Virus record (IMG/VR): IMGVR_UViG_3300031975_000077
Coordinates: 1-25,969 of that record
Strand: one strand, 5' to 3'
Source: a virus
DNA length: 25,969 nucleotides
The notes under the pieces were generated by a model. The model was not told the origin of the DNA and searched no databases. It saw only the letters and a list, made by a program, of their open reading frames with translations. This document shows, piece after piece, positions 7,833 through 15,754 of the stretch. Numbering within the stretch: position 1 is the stretch's first letter; each line of letters starts with the position of its first letter. The position numbers were made by a program, and so were the translations under genes.

Positions 7833-9571
7833 TAGTTAAGAACTCCTTCGTTAATATACTCCCGCATCAAAGTCTTTTTTATTCTGGAGTAAGTTGTTCT
7901 TTGCTGGCTTTGATCTGTTGTTGCCCACCAATCGTCCAAAGACCCGATTGGATCTTTAGGGTCTAAAACCAAGGAGTTTCCTGATTGTTTTGTATTTACA
8001 TTATCAATGTATTCTAGGTAATCTGCGCGCAATTCTATTGCAAAAATTTCTTGCTGTTCATCAAGAAGCGCTTTCCCTAAAGTGTTTATTTCACTCGGTG
8101 ACATTGGCCCTTCGTCACTAAACCTTCTTGCTATTATCTTTTCTTCAAGCGATCGGACTACAGAAAAGTATGCTGCCCTAGATGACCGAGCCTCATCCGT
8201 GTCCAAAGCCGTAAGCTCACTGTACCGAAACTGAGCTCTGGCAAGGGTTTTAAATTCACTTTTAAACTGTTCTTCCTTAGACCCAATTTCGTCATAAAAA
8301 AACTTTATATCAGATTTTGTTAATAAAGACTTGGAGGCATCAACATCTGCTGTTGTTAAATCGCCTTTTTCTTTCAAACGGAAAAGATTGTCGTAGACAG
8401 TCCTACTGCTGTTCTTAGCGTAGCTTCCAGCGAATAGATCATCTTCAGTTTTATCAAACGTTTTCTGCATGGCAGGCGTAACGGCGTTTAAACTGTACAA
8501 AATACGTTTCATCGCTTCTGCTGCAGCATTTGGATATATTAGTGCATTTGGGTCTGGGAAGGTTTCCGCAAGAGATGGAAAGTAGTTTGTGACCTCAGAA
8601 GCTTTTATGGTCTCCCCAGGTTCAAACGCCCCAGTAAAGTATGCAAACCTGTTCAACGCGGCTTCTGCAATATTGTTAGCCTCGGCGTCTCTTCTTTGTT
8701 CAAGCTTTTGCGCTGCTGCAGAAAATCTAGAGGCTACCTTTAAAGCATCGTCAAGAACATCAATAGCCACGTCCTTTGGCAGGTTCTGCAGGGTGTACAA
8801 CGGGTAAGCTCCACCTGGCAGATTAGCGGCCTTTTCTGGATCAATCGGGCCTTCTTCCATTTGTTCAAGCGCATCCATCAAGCTAAGTGCTGCGTTAGGG
8901 CTCCCCCCAATATACGCTCCTACAACATTTTCGGCTATCTTCTTTTGCATCTTTGTATTGCCAAGCTTTACAATGTTTGGATTAGCCATTCCTGATTTAA
9001 CAAGCCGCCCTTGATCTACAGTTAGGCCCAGAACTTTTTCGTCGTATTCTTCAATGCTGGCACCTGGTGAAGACAGATCCGCAACAATTCCATTCTGGCG
9101 GCTAGCCAACGCGGCTTGGTTGGCGGCATCTATTTTTCTGTCAAGCGTTCCGCGCAGCTTTAAGCGCTCGTTCAATTCCATTTGACCAAAGCGTTCTTCA
9201 AAAGCCTTTCGGGTAAACCGATTAGGGCCGAGAGCATCAAGCACTTTATTTCTGATGCTTTCACTTTGTTGTGACCAGAGCGGGTTGTCGCCGTCCAGAA
9301 CGTTATAAAGCTTGCCTGACTTTAAAAGATCCCTAGAGGACATAGCCAGACCTTCAGTAGCAGCTAGAAGCCCCTCGTTTAGCTTTGTTTCTTCTGCTAC
9401 CTTGTAACGCATAGAGGCGTATGCCCCTACTTGGTTTATAGCCTCTGAAACCACCTTGCCCTTTTGCAGTTCCGCTTGGGCTAGAATATCACCACGCATA
9501 CGCGCGCCAATGCTTCGTCCAGGCGCCTCACTCGTTGCAGTGGCCTGGCTGCGATATACAGGTATTCTCAT
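7832..9571 (-). CDS. Internal virion protein, helical (579 aa)
   Basis: Gene between the gp14-like internal protein and the 903-aa protein, matching the position of internal core protein C (gp15-type) in T7-like phages. The protein opens with MRIPVYRSQATATSEAPGRS, a short basic tail, then is mostly charged helix with no membrane segment (for example GDILAQAELQKGKVVSEAINQVG and KLEQRRDAEANNIAEAALNRF). The reading frame joins its neighbours by TAATG overlaps on both sides (stop at 7832, start at 9571), so all three are co-translated. I see no catalytic motif. The call rests on order, size and helical composition; direct homology to T7 gp15 is not visible by eye. Confidence 0.75.
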   Translation of the reverse strand: MRIPVYRSQATATSEAPGRSIGARMRGDILAQAELQKGKVVSEAINQVGAYASMRYKVAEETKLNEGLLAATEGLAMSSRDLLKSGKLYNVLDGDNPLWSQQSESIRNKVLDALGPNRFTRKAFEERFGQMELNERLKLRGTLDRKIDAANQAALASRQNGIVADLSSPGASIEEYDEKVLGLTVDQGRLVKSGMANPNIVKLGNTKMQKKIAENVVGAYIGGSPNAALSLMDALEQMEEGPIDPEKAANLPGGAYPLYTLQNLPKDVAIDVLDDALKVASRFSAAAQKLEQRRDAEANNIAEAALNRFAYFTGAFEPGETIKASEVTNYFPSLAETFPDPNALIYPNAAAEAMKRILYSLNAVTPAMQKTFDKTEDDLFAGSYAKNSSRTVYDNLFRLKEKGDLTTADVDASKSLLTKSDIKFFYDEIGSKEEQFKSEFKTLARAQFRYSELTALDTDEARSSRAAYFSVVRSLEEKIIARRFSDEGPMSPSEINTLGKALLDEQQEIFAIELRADYLEYIDNVNTKQSGNSLVLDPKDPIGSLDDWWATTDQSQQRTTYSRIKKTLMREYINEGVLN

Positions 9572-10092
9572 TAGATAATTCCCATTTCGTAGCTCATCTT
9601 GGCAGCAGAACCAAGGCTGTTAATTAGACTGCCTGTCCCTTGCGCCCTTAGACCTGCCGCCTGGGCGCCGCCTTGCATTCGCGCAAGTTCTGCGTTTAGC
9701 TCGGCTTCTTCTTGCGCATCGTTGATCTGCATATTGGTCACGGCGTTATTAAAACGCTCCACTTTTTGTGAATACTCAAACTCTCTGGCGTTCTCGCGCA
9801 GTACGTCCATTGGCGTCCCACTGCTAAGATCAAACCCACCATAAGCATACCCAGACCGCGCCCCACCTTGGACTTCTGTTTCAAAGGCATCTCTAGCCCT
9901 GTCCTGCGCCACAAGGTAGTTTGCGTTGATTATATCTCTCTGCCTGCCAAGCAGATCTATATCGCGCTCAATCAGATCAGCATTAAAATCAGCAGCACGC
10001 TGGGCCGCGCCTGCCGCTTTATTTGCAGCGCTCTTTTGCTGCATCCCGCCAAGAATTGTTGCACCTAGCGATAAAAACCCAAATATACTCAT
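9571..10092 (-). CDS. Internal virion protein B-like (T7 gp14 type, 173 aa)
   Basis: Small protein with a hydrophobic N-terminus (MSIFGFLSLGATILGG) followed by a long Ala-rich amphipathic helix with heptad-like spacing (NKAAGAAQRAADFNADLIER through LLGRQRDIINANYLVAQDRA). A Gly/Tyr-rich turn (GGARSGYAYGGFDLSSGTP) and a second helix (EFEYSQKVERFNNAVTNMQI) follow. Length, composition and place directly after the tail tubular B gene match internal virion protein B of podoviruses, which is ejected first and forms part of the trans-envelope channel. It lies 10 nt after tail tubular B and overlaps the next gene by TAATG. Confidence 0.8.
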   Translation of the reverse strand: MSIFGFLSLGATILGGMQQKSAANKAAGAAQRAADFNADLIERDIDLLGRQRDIINANYLVAQDRARDAFETEVQGGARSGYAYGGFDLSSGTPMDVLRENAREFEYSQKVERFNNAVTNMQINDAQEEAELNAELARMQGGAQAAGLRAQGTGSLINSLGSAAKMSYEMGII

Positions 10093-10102
10093 TTATCCTG
10101 CC

Positions 10103-12616
10103 TTACAAATCAAACGTGTTCATGCGCGGGAACAGTGCCAGAACGGTAAGTGGAAGCGCTTGCTCTTGCCTTACATACAGTCGGTCATCGTCAAACCCGC
10201 CTGGGAACTCTATATTCTTATCACCACTAAATAGTGGGATACCTTCATCCATATCATCGGAGCTGCTTCTGAATGGAATACGATCTGTTTCATTAGAGCT
10301 ATTGCCGATCTCAGCCCCGACCGTTTCAAAGAACCTAGCAGTTAAGGCGTGGACACGCTTTGGCTTACCTTGGCTTGTGCCATCGCGTGAGCCGCTTTCA
10401 ATACGCATTGTCTGCATATTGCTGGTGTACCCAAACCCCAGAGCCGCAGTCGTGGCGCTATAGTTTAGGGTCACGCTGCCATTAGAAACAGTAACGTCAG
10501 GGTGGGCTGCACCATTTGCAATAACCGTCAGGGTTTCGCCTTCCAAGTGATACAAGCCACTAAGCGTTGTTGTCGCCGTTCCATTGTAAGCCAGGCCGCA
10601 GTCCACAAAGAAAGCGCCAGTTGTTACGCTGCCAAAGTCAAACAAATTCATCTTTTCAATATAGCGCTTAGTCACACTGTTGATTGTCCTTTTTACAATC
10701 ATGTACAGTTCGTCTTCGCCTGTTTCAGTCGGCAATGTCGTAATGCTTTCCACAACAGCCTGACCAGTTCCAAACACGCCGCCAACCACATGCTTGTGCC
10801 AGGCAACAATTTGCTCTTCCCTGCGATAACTGAGGCCAAGCAACGTTCCATCAGATCGCAAAGCCCATACTATGCTGTCGGGCTCTTGCTGGTAGGCAAA
10901 CTGCGTCAGACCACCCTTGGTGATATGTTCTGCTAAAATTGTCATATCAGGCGCGGCGTAAGCGTTTACATCGACATCCCCGGCATACTTAAATTCCCTG
11001 ACCTTACGATCTCCACGCTGCAGGAATAGCGTTACGTCAGCAACCTGCACTGGCTCTGCATTGCCAGACCCATAATTGCTGTACTTGCGGATCACAGTGG
11101 TTGTCGGTGTAATGGGGCCATCACTTGTTGCCGACAGTACAAACTCGCCGCCGCCGGTGCCTATTGTTAAAACGCGCGTTGCCGACAAATAACGTATGTC
11201 ATCTGATTGGTTGCTGGCGATTGTGTAGATTAAAGCATCATCTGCCGCAGTGCCTGTATCAAAGTTTTGGTAGTCTGCATTCTTACTAAACCAAAGGGTT
11301 TGCGGGTTTTCATTTGTATTACCAAACACCAAACGTTGTTCAAAGAAGGTTACAACACTGGGCCTGTTGTTTGCACCAGAAAGCGCTTGCGTTACTGGAT
11401 TAATTTTCTGCACGCTTGAAAGCGTAAGATCTGCTGTACCGCCAGACGTGTAAGTTGTGAAGCCCGTGCTATCAACAGCCACCCCTGCCAATGTTTTTAT
11501 TTTAAAGGTGTTCGTTGTGGCGCCAGTAACGATGTAATGGTTACCGTTCAATTGAGTCATCCCACCTACGCTTTGAATGTAAATTACGTCATCATCAAAA
11601 AAAGCATGATCATTGCTAGTTATGACGCACTCGGTTTGTTTTGACGCGCCGGTAATTACTTGCTCTACACCGCCGCCAGGATCAAACGTAGTAAACGATG
11701 TCGTGTTTACGTTGTCACCAGCCTCATCTGTTAGTGTGAATGTATCGGTGGTAACGTTAGCAACCCTAAAGTTTGCCGCATTGATCTCGATCATGCCTTG
11801 GATGTTAGACAACGCAATTTCATCGCCGTTGCTATAGCCGTGCGCTGTAACTGTTAACACTCCAGGGTTGGCCTTCGTAATCGCTGTTATCTTCTTTACC
11901 GCTTCAAGTGGGCCTTGGAATATAGGGATGGAGAACTTCCAAGCGTTGTGGTCTGTGCGCGATAGCTTGCGGACATCATAATTTGGATGCACAAGGTACA
12001 TGGTGTCTGCCGACTGCACAAACCTTATCCCAAAAAGATCTGCCTCTGCATATGGCGTGGCAAGCTCAAATATTTCCGTGGCTGAACCGCCAGACGTGTA
12101 GGCAGTAAATGACGTCGTATTTATAGCGTTACCGAATAAATCTGTCAGTGTGAATGTATTGGTGGTTGAGTTTGCAACAAGGTAATTGCGACCGTTCAAC
12201 TCGGTCATCCCAGAGATGCCTGTAACGAATACCTCATCGCCATTACTTAAAGAGTGCGTTCCACTGGTGATAACACCAGGGCTCGCCTGCGTAATCGCAG
12301 TTATTGTCTTAGCAGACGCATCCAGAACCTGCGCACCGTTGCGATACACACGCATGATCTGGTTTCCAAACTCTAAGATGTAAGTATCAGATGCCTTGAA
12401 TTGAAACGGAAACAAACGTGTTTTTACGTTGCTGCTTTTAACCTCACCCAAAAACTCTGTACCCGGCCTACGTGTAACCCCACCAGAGGGGATGACGATC
12501 ATGTTAGTTAGATCTGCTAAACCCTCCTTGTACTTTTCAATGTTTATGCGGCCCTCAAACTTTGGGCTGATCTCACCCGCCGTAAAAGAGCTAAATGCTG
12601 GGGCAGAGCGAACCAT
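10103..12616 (-). CDS. Tail tubular protein B (nozzle) with three FCCH-like insert repeats
   Basis: The 837-aa protein starts with the typical nozzle signature: AGEISPKFEGRINIEKYKEG and then GGVTRRPGTEFLGEVK (about 45-60). This protein closes the tail tube below the gatekeeper ring and carries the fibres. Residues about 103-178, 243-316 and 321-398 are three copies of one domain, each with a GDEV-type turn, a GMTELNG-like motif, Y-x-V-x-N and a TNTFTL strand ending in TSGG. These look like the E1-type FCCH beta domain often found in phage tail proteins. The remainder has beta-propeller-like strands (FFEQRLVFGNTNENPQTLWFS). The start overlaps the tail tubular A stop (TGATG). The protein is somewhat longer than T7 gp12, which the repeats explain. 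Confidence 0.92.
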   Translation of the reverse strand: MVRSAPAFSSFTAGEISPKFEGRINIEKYKEGLADLTNMIVIPSGGVTRRPGTEFLGEVKSSNVKTRLFPFQFKASDTYILEFGNQIMRVYRNGAQVLDASAKTITAITQASPGVITSGTHSLSNGDEVFVTGISGMTELNGRNYLVANSTTNTFTLTDLFGNAINTTSFTAYTSGGSATEIFELATPYAEADLFGIRFVQSADTMYLVHPNYDVRKLSRTDHNAWKFSIPIFQGPLEAVKKITAITKANPGVLTVTAHGYSNGDEIALSNIQGMIEINAANFRVANVTTDTFTLTDEAGDNVNTTSFTTFDPGGGVEQVITGASKQTECVITSNDHAFFDDDVIYIQSVGGMTQLNGNHYIVTGATTNTFKIKTLAGVAVDSTGFTTYTSGGTADLTLSSVQKINPVTQALSGANNRPSVVTFFEQRLVFGNTNENPQTLWFSKNADYQNFDTGTAADDALIYTIASNQSDDIRYLSATRVLTIGTGGGEFVLSATSDGPITPTTTVIRKYSNYGSGNAEPVQVADVTLFLQRGDRKVREFKYAGDVDVNAYAAPDMTILAEHITKGGLTQFAYQQEPDSIVWALRSDGTLLGLSYRREEQIVAWHKHVVGGVFGTGQAVVESITTLPTETGEDELYMIVKRTINSVTKRYIEKMNLFDFGSVTTGAFFVDCGLAYNGTATTTLSGLYHLEGETLTVIANGAAHPDVTVSNGSVTLNYSATTAALGFGYTSNMQTMRIESGSRDGTSQGKPKRVHALTARFFETVGAEIGNSSNETDRIPFRSSSDDMDEGIPLFSGDKNIEFPGGFDDDRLYVRQEQALPLTVLALFPRMNTFDL

Positions 12617-13221
12617 CAGAAGCGTGCCTCAATGAAGTCACTAGCCTCAATTTTTTGCGGTGCGCCTTCTGTGCTGTCTACAAAGCGCGCCTCTTTCAAT
12701 TTGCTTTCGTACAAAGACGCCATTAATTGGATCATATTCGTAGAGCCCGTGACAGCATATGCTATTTCTTGTGCTATCCTAGCTGAGAGTGTGTCAGTTA
12801 GTGTCGCGTCATACTCTGCGGCATCTGCAATCTGACCTATATACTTAATTTTTGCGGTGCCTTCATCTGTTAAAAGCTTTCTGCCCTCAATAACAAAAAC
12901 TGGCCCACCGCGTGAATTGGTCATGTTGTCCTGCGGATAACCCATTGAGCCGTTATTGAACTCTAAGACACGCAGGCAAAGAGGATCTGTGGGCAACTGA
13001 AAAGAATTTGCATAGCCGTAGGCTGGAGCCAAAGTGTCTTTTGCTAGCTCTGCCCGGCGTATTAAACAGTTCCAAGGGTGCGACCTAAACACTGCATCCC
13101 GTGCGCTGTTATATCGTTGGTTAACAATGCGCGCTGCTTTGCTATCTTCAGTCAAACTGATGATGTTAGAAGCGCCGATCATGTTAAGTGCATTGTTGGC
13201 AATATCAATTACGCTAGACAT
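12616..13221 (-). CDS. Tail tubular protein A (gatekeeper)
   Basis: 201-aa protein with the classic N-terminus of podovirus gatekeeper proteins: IDIANNALNMIGASNIISLTED, then ARIVNQRYNSARDAVFRSHPWNC and FQLPTDPLCLRVLEF. In T7-like virions twelve copies form the ring between portal and nozzle and recruit the fibres. ATG 13221 has GGAG 7 nt upstream. It follows the terminator at 13235-13265 and overlaps tail tubular B (TGATG). Length matches the family (about 195-205 aa). Confidence 0.93.
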   Translation of the reverse strand: MSSVIDIANNALNMIGASNIISLTEDSKAARIVNQRYNSARDAVFRSHPWNCLIRRAELAKDTLAPAYGYANSFQLPTDPLCLRVLEFNNGSMGYPQDNMTNSRGGPVFVIEGRKLLTDEGTAKIKYIGQIADAAEYDATLTDTLSARIAQEIAYAVTGSTNMIQLMASLYESKLKEARFVDSTEGAPQKIEASDFIEARF

Positions 13222-13234
13222 TAAGCATCTCCAT

Positions 13235-13265
13235 ATAAAAAGAGTGGGGCGGTCACCCGCCCCAC
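13235..13265 (-). terminator. Strong intrinsic terminator after the capsid-region genes
   Basis: GTGGGGCGG (13244-13252), loop TCAC, CCGCCCCAC (13257-13265) forms a perfect 9-bp stem. Read leftward it is followed by TCTTTTTAT (13243-13235). It separates the capsid and 153-aa protein genes from the tail genes and probably raises capsid-region mRNA over tail mRNA by partial termination, since no clear new promoter follows. Confidence 0.88.
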
Positions 13266-13275
13266 GCTGTAGGCC

Positions 13276-13737
13276 TTAGTCAACCACGTACTTGATGGTC
13301 ACTTCAATGGTTCCAGTACCAGCGCCACCGCCCATTGTGGCAGTAACAATCATACCGTCTTCATTGGTGTCTGTCACTGTGCCGGAGCCCAAAGCCAGCG
13401 TTGCCAAGATGTCCACTTTCTGGGCACCAGTTGACGCAGCAGCAGCTTTGTAAGCAGCAGGCGCAGCAGAAACAGCAGTGCCAGCAGAATTGGTATGCGC
13501 AGCATAACCAACCGACAAAGTGGTGCCGCTACCCAGCGCATCATGCGCTAGTGAGCCTTCAAGCAAACGTGCCCCATCAGGCAGTACAAACATCTCAATG
13601 ACATCGCCAGATGCCAAAGATGATGCCTCGTACACACCATGTGCTACGCGGATGCGACCGCCCAGAACATTTGATGGGTTTTTGACAACAGGATCTGCAG
13701 TCGCGTTAGTCTGTTGTACAGAATAAACAGTAGCCAT
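13276..13737 (-). CDS. Virion protein next to capsid, decoration/stabiliser candidate (153 aa)
   Basis: Lies between the major capsid protein (12 nt gap) and the strong terminator. ATG 13737 has AAGGAG at 8 nt, a very good ribosome binding site. The protein is beta- and Ala/Gly/Thr-rich and uncharged overall: GGRIRVAHGVYEASSLASGD, EMFVLPDGARLLEGSLAHDA, TLSVGYAAH, and a C-terminal GTIEVTIKYVVD strand. This pattern fits small beta-sandwich virion proteins, such as head decoration or stabilising proteins made in high copy. The assignment is inferred from position, strong translation signal and composition; no family is certain. Confidence 0.75.
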   Translation of the reverse strand: MATVYSVQQTNATADPVVKNPSNVLGGRIRVAHGVYEASSLASGDVIEMFVLPDGARLLEGSLAHDALGSGTTLSVGYAAHTNSAGTAVSAAPAAYKAAAASTGAQKVDILATLALGSGTVTDTNEDGMIVTATMGGGAGTGTIEVTIKYVVD

Positions 13738-13749
13738 ATCCTATTCTCC

Positions 13750-14619
13750 TTACGCTTCAGAACACAACACTTCGACCACTTTTGCTTCTTCCATGCGTGT
13801 AGCACCCACGGATTGGCAATAGTAGACTTGTGTCGCGTATGATTTATCAGCGCGCTCATCAATGCGTGCAGTTGGCTCTTTGCCGATTGCAACCTTGATA
13901 CCATCGCTAGCGAAAGCAATCACGCGGCGATAGCTGGATGCGTCAACACCCAAGCGGTTTGAAGTGATGAATGTGAAACCAACAAACTGATTAAGCTCGC
14001 CTTGGGCTAAAGCTTTTACAGTGTTGAAGTCACTCGATGTTACAGTGGTGTCACCCAACAGATCGGAAATCTGCTTGGGAGCTACAACAATGTAACGTGG
14101 GATTGATGGGTCAACATTACCGGCATCCAAGATTTCCTTGGCTTCCAGCAGCTTTGCCAGCGTCAAACCAGCGGCAGGAGAACCCACAGCGATTTGGTTG
14201 TTGCTGTCAAAAGCAGTAGTTGTTGAACCGTCTTTACCAGTCTTTGCATTACCAAGGGCTGCAGTGATGATCACGTCATCCATTGCGCGGCCCATAGCTG
14301 CAGCAGCAGCACGGCTATATGTCGAAGTCGGGTCTACCAACAAGCGAACTTTGTCCTGATCGTCGATCAGATCCGCGTATTCATAGTCAGACATCGTCAC
14401 CATACGGCGACTGTGAGGGGTATCGATCAGCGGTGTATCCGCATGCCGAGTAGTTCTCAGAACAGCAGCAGCGCTACCGACCTGATCAAAAAAGGCTTTT
14501 TCGCCGTTTACAGTTTCCACATCAACTGCGGGACGCAGCAGTGAACCCATCTGCTGTGATAGCATTTGGATGTTCGCGGAGAACTGATTGACAAAAGCCG
14601 TAGTGATTTGTGAAGACAT
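13750..14619 (-). CDS. Major capsid protein
   Basis: 289-aa protein (from ATG 14619) following the scaffold gene, with HK97-fold-type capsid features of T7-like podoviruses: QITTAFVNQFSANIQMLSQQ, DTPHSRRMVTMSDYEYADLI, LVDPTSTYSRAAAAAMGRAM, and IPRYIVVAPKQISDLLGD in the middle. It forms the icosahedral head. A GTG at 14628 would add three residues; ATG 14619 is preferred because it follows GTGGA with a short gap, although the ribosome binding site is weaker than expected for an abundant protein. It sits 131 nt after the scaffold gene and 12 nt before the 153-aa virion protein. Confidence 0.92.
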   Translation of the reverse strand: MSSQITTAFVNQFSANIQMLSQQMGSLLRPAVDVETVNGEKAFFDQVGSAAAVLRTTRHADTPLIDTPHSRRMVTMSDYEYADLIDDQDKVRLLVDPTSTYSRAAAAAMGRAMDDVIITAALGNAKTGKDGSTTTAFDSNNQIAVGSPAAGLTLAKLLEAKEILDAGNVDPSIPRYIVVAPKQISDLLGDTTVTSSDFNTVKALAQGELNQFVGFTFITSNRLGVDASSYRRVIAFASDGIKVAIGKEPTARIDERADKSYATQVYYCQSVGATRMEEAKVVEVLCSEA

Positions 14620-14688
14620 TGTTTCCACTTTCTACAGTTTAGGTTTCAGATTGCTGCGCATAGTTATCCCATAAAGGGGCCAATGCTT

Positions 14689-14723
14689 ACTGCTTGGGCA
14701 GTCACTCCACCTGACACACAGGT
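14689..14723. other. Two small inverted repeats between scaffold and capsid genes
   Basis: ACTGC-TTGG-GCAGT (14689-14702) and ACCTG-ACACA-CAGGT (14709-14723) are two adjacent 5-bp stems in the gap of about 130 bp before the capsid gene. Neither has a T-run on the minus strand, so they are not intrinsic terminators. They could be an RNA processing site or a capsid mRNA stabiliser; this is inference. I see nothing else convincing in the gap. Confidence 0.35.
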
Positions 14724-14750
14724 ATGATGCGTGGGTCTTGCGGTTATCCA

Positions 14751-15548
14751 CTATAAATACTCCCTGAGAGTTAGAACCTGTTGAACATAGCTCTCATGCT
14801 CTGGGTGCATTTTATCCCAATATGGCCCACCACGTCCAGTCATCTCAGCAATTTGCCGTGATGCTTCGTCAGGGGTCATAATCATTTCTGTCGGCGCGCC
14901 CTCTAGGCTATCCTCACCGATCTGCTCAGCCAGGCCAGCAAACATCTTAACAATCTGCGGGTGATCTCCCAGCATGCGACCGTCTGCTAGCGTGATTTCA
15001 TCAAAGATCTCAGTGCCACCCAACAGCGTATGCGCTGCCTTCTGTGCCAAATCAACCTTCTGCTCAAAAGCTTTCCCAAACTCCTGGCGCAGTTCTTGTT
15101 CGCCTTGGTATCTCAGATCCTCTGCGGTTCCCTCAAACGTAGATTTGGCGCCTGTAATAGTTTCCTCAAAGTACTGAGCAATGCGCTGTGCTTGCGTATT
15201 GTTCAGACCAGCGTCTAATGCCGCAGCCTTTAGACTACCTATGTCACTGTCACTAAAATCTGACCCGTCAAACTTAATGTCATATGCATCGGCCTCATCT
15301 GGCGCACCCAGCTTTTGATACACTGATCGCCACTCATCAGGCGTAGCGCTCTTGCCAGGTAACGGCACCTTATCCGCTCCGATCATGCGCTGTGCGTGTA
15401 CATAGCTTTTGGCTAAAGACGCAGGGTCAGTAAAATTTCTTAATGACGGCTCCGCGCGTAAATCCTCTGGTAAGCTTTCCAGAAAGTTAGCCGGTGCCGC
15501 CTCTGCGACTTCTTGAGATCCAGTGTCTTGGATTGCCTCTTCGCTCAT
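14751..15548 (-). CDS. Capsid assembly scaffolding protein
   Basis: The 265-aa protein is acidic and helical with the recognisable scaffold N-terminus of podoviruses: FLESLPEDLRAEPSLRNFTD, LAKSYVHAQRMIGADKVPLP, DEWRSVYQKLGAPDEADAYD. It would guide procapsid assembly around the portal and leave before DNA packaging. The C-terminal part is charged and helical (GEQELRQEFGKAFEQKVDLA). ATG 15548 overlaps the upstream stop by ATGA and has AAGGA 6 nt before it. It lies directly upstream of the capsid gene, the normal order. Confidence 0.92.
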   Translation of the reverse strand: MSEEAIQDTGSQEVAEAAPANFLESLPEDLRAEPSLRNFTDPASLAKSYVHAQRMIGADKVPLPGKSATPDEWRSVYQKLGAPDEADAYDIKFDGSDFSDSDIGSLKAAALDAGLNNTQAQRIAQYFEETITGAKSTFEGTAEDLRYQGEQELRQEFGKAFEQKVDLAQKAAHTLLGGTEIFDEITLADGRMLGDHPQIVKMFAGLAEQIGEDSLEGAPTEMIMTPDEASRQIAEMTGRGGPYWDKMHPEHESYVQQVLTLREYL

Positions 15549-15754
15549 TGTGGTTCCTTCTCATCGGACAGCATTCGGGTGATGAGCAACACAGTTGCGC
15601 GCTGTCCTTCGTTAAATGCAGATTGATATGGATCACCCGAAAATGTGGTTGTCTCAAAGCTAAACCGCTTTTTAAGATCACTTAATACCTGTTCACCGTC
15701 ATCTGTATTAAACGTGCGACGATACGCTAGCTTTAATTCTTCTACCTTATTCAT
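15545..15754 (-). CDS. Bbp19-like small phage protein (69 aa)
   Basis: 69-aa protein between portal and scaffold. Its pattern (YRRTFNTDDGEQVLSDLKKR, then FSGDPYQSAFNEGQRATVLL) fits the small Bbp19-like family often found at this place in podovirus genomes. The function of that family is not known to me; a role in head assembly is inferred from the constant position. It overlaps both neighbours by ATGA (start 15754 with the portal stop, stop 15545 with the scaffold start), so translation is coupled. Confidence 0.8.
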   Translation of the reverse strand: MNKVEELKLAYRRTFNTDDGEQVLSDLKKRFSFETTTFSGDPYQSAFNEGQRATVLLITRMLSDEKEPQ

